In this document: positions 33,086-36,171 of the stretch, piece by piece
Layout of the letters: every line of letters starts with the position of its first letter
How positions within the stretch are numbered: the stretch's first letter is position 1
Assembly: GCA_964423345.1 (NCBI GenBank)
Contig: CAYREV010000024.1
Coordinates: forward strand, 1 to 36,171
From: CAYREV01 sp964423345
Lineage (GTDB): Bacteria > Bacteroidota > Rhodothermia > Balneolales > Balneolaceae
Length of the DNA stretch: 36,171 nt
Direction of reading: 5' to 3'
Translations under genes and position numbers: made by a program
The notes under the pieces: model-generated
What the model saw: the letters and a program-made list of their open reading frames with translations, nothing else
Databases searched by the model: none
Told to the model about the DNA's origin: nothing

Positions 33086-34219
33086 ATGCATCAAAACAGC
33101 GGTAACATATTACTCATAACCGACACCGAGCATGAATTGAACATGTTCCGGGCGGAGTTTGTGCGTCGGTACAATGTGTTTACCGCATCCACCATTCGCG
33201 AGGGGAACCGCCTGCTGAAAGAGTATGACATGCACGTGGTCCTTGTGAAACAACGGATGCCGGGCATGACGGGGCTGCAGTTCTGCGAAGGCGTTTCGCA
33301 CTCCTTTCCCGATATGATCAAGATTGTATTGACCGAAGAGGGCGAGGATACCGCTCCCCTGGATCGCGCCATGCGTTCGGAGCTGATCTACCGTTTTGTT
33401 CAGATGCCCTACAACCCTTCCGACCTCAGGATGATCCTGGACGGAGCACTGAAACTCAGCGAGATGCAGTATGAAAACCGGGAGCTCTCCAAAAAGATTG
33501 ACAATTTCAAAAGCGAACAGGAGAACATCCTTCGCCTGTTCAAGCGGTACGTCCCCGACGAGGTTGTATCGCAGGCCATACAGTCGGAAGACGACCAGAT
33601 GATACGTGCCGGCGAGAACCGTGTGGTTTCGGTACTTTTTGCCGACATCCGGGGCTTCACCGACTTCGCCAGCAACCTTCGTCCCACCGAGATAGTGGAG
33701 TTTCTCAATGAATACTGGAAAGAGATCTCCGAATGCATCATCGAAAACAAAGGGTCGGTCAACAAGTATATGGGCGACGGCATGCTGGCCGTCTTCGGTG
33801 CGCCGGTCTCCTATATGGACAACCACGAGAACGCCGTATCGGCCGCACTCGATATGATCGACCGCCTTGAAGCCATTAACGAGAAGTTCGCCGAAAAGCT
33901 GGGCACCGAGATAAAGATCGGCGTCGGCATCAACAGCGGCGAAGTGGTGGTCGGAAACGTGGGTACCGACAACTATATGGAATATACCGTGATCGGCGAT
34001 ACGGTTAATATCGCCTCCAGGATGGAACAAATAAGCAAGGAGAAGCCCAACTCCATCATGGTAAGTGATAAGACCTACGAGCTGGTCAGGGACGCCTTCG
34101 AATTTTCCGAAGCCAAGGCCATTGATATCAAGGGCAAGGACGAAAAAGTATCCTACCGCGAAGTTACGGGACGCCGTTCCGACAACATATACAATATCCG
34201 TTCCAACCCCGGCAGCTGA
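33086..34219 (+). CDS. Class III adenylate/guanylate cyclase with an N-terminal degenerate receiver domain
   Basis: 377 residues from the ATG at 33086. Residues 6-122 fold like a CheY receiver, yet the phosphoacceptor Asp is Lys55 (VVLVKQRMPGMTG) and the conserved Lys before Pro is Met107 (VQMPYNP). Thr83 is kept. Phosphorylation therefore looks impossible. A coiled-coil linker (about 123-170) leads to the class III catalytic domain, with metal Asp187 (FADIRGFTDF), Asp231 (NKYMGDGMLAVFGAP), purine-selecting Lys227 and Asp305 (VIGDTVN), and transition-state Asn308 and Arg312. The Lys/Asp pair points to ATP, so cAMP is the likely product. The active site looks complete in one chain and would work as a homodimer. 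The oxidoreductase gene begins 9 bases later. Confidence 0.9.
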   Translation: MHQNSGNILLITDTEHELNMFRAEFVRRYNVFTASTIREGNRLLKEYDMHVVLVKQRMPGMTGLQFCEGVSHSFPDMIKIVLTEEGEDTAPLDRAMRSELIYRFVQMPYNPSDLRMILDGALKLSEMQYENRELSKKIDNFKSEQENILRLFKRYVPDEVVSQAIQSEDDQMIRAGENRVVSVLFADIRGFTDFASNLRPTEIVEFLNEYWKEISECIIENKGSVNKYMGDGMLAVFGAPVSYMDNHENAVSAALDMIDRLEAINEKFAEKLGTEIKIGVGINSGEVVVGNVGTDNYMEYTVIGDTVNIASRMEQISKEKPNSIMVSDKTYELVRDAFEFSEAKAIDIKGKDEKVSYREVTGRRSDNIYNIRSNPGS

Positions 34220-34228
34220 TCCCGCTTT

Positions 34229-35473
34229 ATGGAATCGCTCAATCTCGGTTTTATCGGCAGTGGCTTCATCGCACAGTTTATGGCCAAAGCCCTGCGGCAG
34301 GTGCGCGGCCTGAACATTTCGGCCCTCTACGAGCGAAGCGGTTCGGCCAGCCTGGCCGAATATTCCCGCAAGCACCGCCTGGGCGATCCGGTCCTTTGCG
34401 GAAGCATCCGGGAAGTCTGCGAAAACAGCGATGCCGTGGCTATCTTCTCTCCCAACCACACCCGCCTGAAGGTGATGGAGGAGATTGCAGAGGCCGCCGG
34501 AGGCGGACTGGACCTGGTCGGGGTTATCTGCGAGAAGCCTCTGGGGCGTACAGTAGCCGAAGCACGCCGGATGGTGCAGCTGGCCGATTCGGCCGGGCTG
34601 CTTACCGCCTACTTTGAAAACCAGCTGCATGCCCCCGCCGTCAACAAGGCCCTCAAGCAGCTGCGTCCCCAGATTGAGGCTTCAGGGCCCATCACCCTGG
34701 CACGCAGTACCGAAGAGCATGCGGGCCCCCACAGCGCCTGGTTCTGGGATCCGGTGCGCCAGGGCGGGGGCGTGCTCTCCGACATGGGCTGCCACAGCAT
34801 TTCGGCCTCGCGACATATCCTCACCCCGCCCGGCGAAGACCCGCTCTTCCTGGAGCCCGTAAGCGTGCAGTGCGACACCAGCCTGCTTAAATGGGGGCGG
34901 CCGGCCTACAGGGAGGAACTCAAAGAGCGGTATGGGGTGGACTATGCCGAACGTCCGGCCGAGGATTTCTGCACCGGCACCATCACCTACCGCAACCCTT
35001 CCGACGGGCAGCTTGTGAAGGCGCAGTTTACCGACTCCTGGATGTACGACAAGCAGGGGCTGCGCATATCCATGGAGGGGTTGGGGCCGGGCTATGCCTT
35101 CGAATTCAATACCCTGCGTTCGCCTGCCGAGCTTTTCATAGGCGATGCCGCCGCCGAAGCCGTGGCCGATGCCGAGACGGCCCTGGAGAAATCCACCGCC
35201 TCGCGGGGGCTCCTGCCGCTGCAGGCCAACGAGGCCGACCTCTACGGCTATGTGGATGAGCTGGAGGATATGCGCGATGCCTTCCAGGGCGGCCGCGACG
35301 CCTTATTGGACTGGAACTACGGCCTTGAAATCACCCGCCTGTGCCAGGCTTCCTATATGGCGGCCGAACAGGGGCAGACCCTCGACCTCACCAATCCCGG
35401 GGTTATGGAAGAGCTGGAGGAATACACCTCCCTGATAGCCCGGGGCGAAGGGTCGAAAGTGCTCTATGGCTGA
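34229..35473 (+). CDS. Gfo/Idh/MocA-family oxidoreductase
   Basis: 414 residues, cytosolic. The Rossmann motif GFIGSGFIAQFMAKAL starts at residue 7 and binds NAD(P). CEKPLGR (101-107) is the family EKP motif with Lys103. GGGVLSDMGCHSISASRH (179-196) holds the Asp185/His189 pair of the active site. The C-terminal half is the alpha/beta substrate domain. Members oxidise or reduce sugars, inositols and related polyols; the exact substrate is unknown. The start ATG at 34229 is 9 bases after the cyclase stop, so the two are probably one operon. The 3' end overlaps the PfkB kinase gene on the other strand by 10 bases. Confidence 0.88.
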   Translation: MESLNLGFIGSGFIAQFMAKALRQVRGLNISALYERSGSASLAEYSRKHRLGDPVLCGSIREVCENSDAVAIFSPNHTRLKVMEEIAEAAGGGLDLVGVICEKPLGRTVAEARRMVQLADSAGLLTAYFENQLHAPAVNKALKQLRPQIEASGPITLARSTEEHAGPHSAWFWDPVRQGGGVLSDMGCHSISASRHILTPPGEDPLFLEPVSVQCDTSLLKWGRPAYREELKERYGVDYAERPAEDFCTGTITYRNPSDGQLVKAQFTDSWMYDKQGLRISMEGLGPGYAFEFNTLRSPAELFIGDAAAEAVADAETALEKSTASRGLLPLQANEADLYGYVDELEDMRDAFQGGRDALLDWNYGLEITRLCQASYMAAEQGQTLDLTNPGVMEELEEYTSLIARGEGSKVLYG

Positions 35474-36171
35474 TGTTCTCCGCGCATCAGCTGCTTGACA
35501 TCTTCTTTGGAATAGATAGGCGTGCCCCCGGGCCGGGAGGCCGTAAAGGCGCCCACACCGTTGGCAAAAGCAAGGATCTGTTCGGCTCCCTCCCCCCGGC
35601 GTATGCCGTGCAGGGCCGCAGCCAGGAAAGCGTCGCCCGCCCCCACCGCATCGGCCACTTCCACGGGGTAGCCCGGGTGCTCGGCCAGGGTACCGTCCAT
35701 GAGCAGCGCCGATCCCTCGGAACCCCGCGTCAGGCATATTACCCGGCAGGAAAAACGGCCGGCCAGTGTCTCCATGGCTTCCCGTGGGTCGGCCGGCAGC
35801 CCGTACCACTCCTGCAGTATCTGCAGCTCCTCCTCGTTCATTTTCAGCATATCGGCCGCCGGCAGCGAGGCTTCGATCACCTCCCGGCTCACATGCGGGA
35901 AACGCAGGTTCATATCGAACACCCGGAACAGCTCCTCATTGTTCAGCAGGGCCTGTGTTGTATCCCTCGACACCCCGCTGCGCTGTCCCAGGCTCCCGAA
36001 CAGGAGCCCCCATGCCTGCTCCGCCCTTCGGCTGAGCTCCCCGGCCGGCCGGATGCGGTCCCATGCCACCGGTTTGACGATATCGTAATCCGGCTTGTCC
36101 GGGGTATCCAGCTTCACCTTCACGAAGCCCGTTTCCAGCTCTTCGTCCCTCTGTATGAGGGAGGTGTCGGC
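35464..36171 (-). CDS. PfkB-family sugar kinase (fructokinase-like), 5' end outside the window
   Basis: 235 residues are visible; the start lies to the right of base 36171. The frame is open to the window edge and reads ADTSLIQRDEELETGFVKVK, then PDYDIVKPVAWDRI, which matches the middle of PfkB fructokinases (DTSLIQ-D---TG-V-V, YDI---AWD-I). Near the end VEVADAVGAGDAFLAAALHG contains the catalytic Asp of the GAGD signature and the second PfkB signature. About 60 N-terminal residues, including the first signature, are missing from view. It would phosphorylate fructose or a similar sugar at the expense of ATP. The stop TAG at 35464-35466 lies within the end of the convergent oxidoreductase gene. 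Sugar specificity is inferred. Confidence 0.88.
   Translation of the reverse strand, partial: ADTSLIQRDEELETGFVKVKLDTPDKPDYDIVKPVAWDRIRPAGELSRRAEQAWGLLFGSLGQRSGVSRDTTQALLNNEELFRVFDMNLRFPHVSREVIEASLPAADMLKMNEEELQILQEWYGLPADPREAMETLAGRFSCRVICLTRGSEGSALLMDGTLAEHPGYPVEVADAVGAGDAFLAAALHGIRRGEGAEQILAFANGVGAFTASRPGGTPIYSKEDVKQLMRGEHQP

Noticed and set aside
33110..34630. 506-codon minus-strand frame opposite the cyclase and oxidoreductase
   Set aside because: It spans the junction of two real genes in antisense and has no domain.

Overview
The window looks like chromosomal DNA of a halophilic or marine member of the Balneolota/Rhodothermota (Bacteroidota-related) group. The reasons are acidic proteins, moderately high GC, few clear Shine-Dalgarno sites, a short Bacteroidota-type histone H1-like protein, a UMF1-family transporter, paired M16 peptidases, and secreted Ig-like/LVIVD proteins. 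The assignment is an inference from gene content and style; no 16S or other rRNA gene is present. I saw no tRNA, rRNA, CRISPR array, insertion sequence or phage gene.

Layout. Positions 1-615 are mostly non-coding and hold a decayed 3' piece of a VUT/YhhQ-type queuosine-precursor transporter gene (minus strand, in-frame TAG). Then come a 2-hydroxyacid dehydrogenase, branched-chain aminotransferase (ilvE, minus), a secreted M24 peptidase, a uracil-DNA-glycosylase-like protein and PEP carboxylase (ppc, minus). The gap at 7877-8451 contains a second gene remnant, the last 50 or so codons of DNA-3-methyladenine glycosylase I (tag). Next are a 67-aa HTH-like protein, a metallo-beta-lactamase/double-rhodanese sulfur protein (minus), a secreted S9 peptidase (minus), a secreted M16 peptidase pair (one catalytic, one lacking HxxEH), an OsmC-family protein and glycine decarboxylase (gcvP, minus).

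The most distinctive block is 19769-25365. A 342-base divergent intergenic region carries three exactly phased 24-base repeats, each a TTGAAAC-N6-GTTrCAA inverted repeat, which looks like a tandem operator array. Behind it lie two tandem paralogues with signal peptide, three Ig-like (BIG2-type) domains and an LVIVD propeller, then a secreted YVTN/YncE-like propeller. A ZIP-family metal transporter follows in the same direction. After it come a single-domain response regulator, a QIEHH-type fatty-acid desaturase and a small membrane protein.

The last third holds a YdbS/YdbT pair of bacterial PH-domain membrane proteins (minus), a 58-aa histone H1-like gene followed by a clear hairpin terminator, a UMF1-family MFS transporter (minus), an unrecognised acidic 190-aa protein, a class III nucleotide cyclase with a degenerate receiver domain, a Gfo/Idh/MocA oxidoreductase starting 9 bases later, and a PfkB sugar kinase (minus) running off the right edge. 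Gene packing is tight, with convergent stops that overlap (CTAG at 28523-28526; 10 bases at 35464-35473).

Most genes are ordinary housekeeping. The best candidates for something undescribed are the repeat-controlled Ig/LVIVD/propeller cluster and the pseudo-receiver cyclase next to a sugar-type oxidoreductase.
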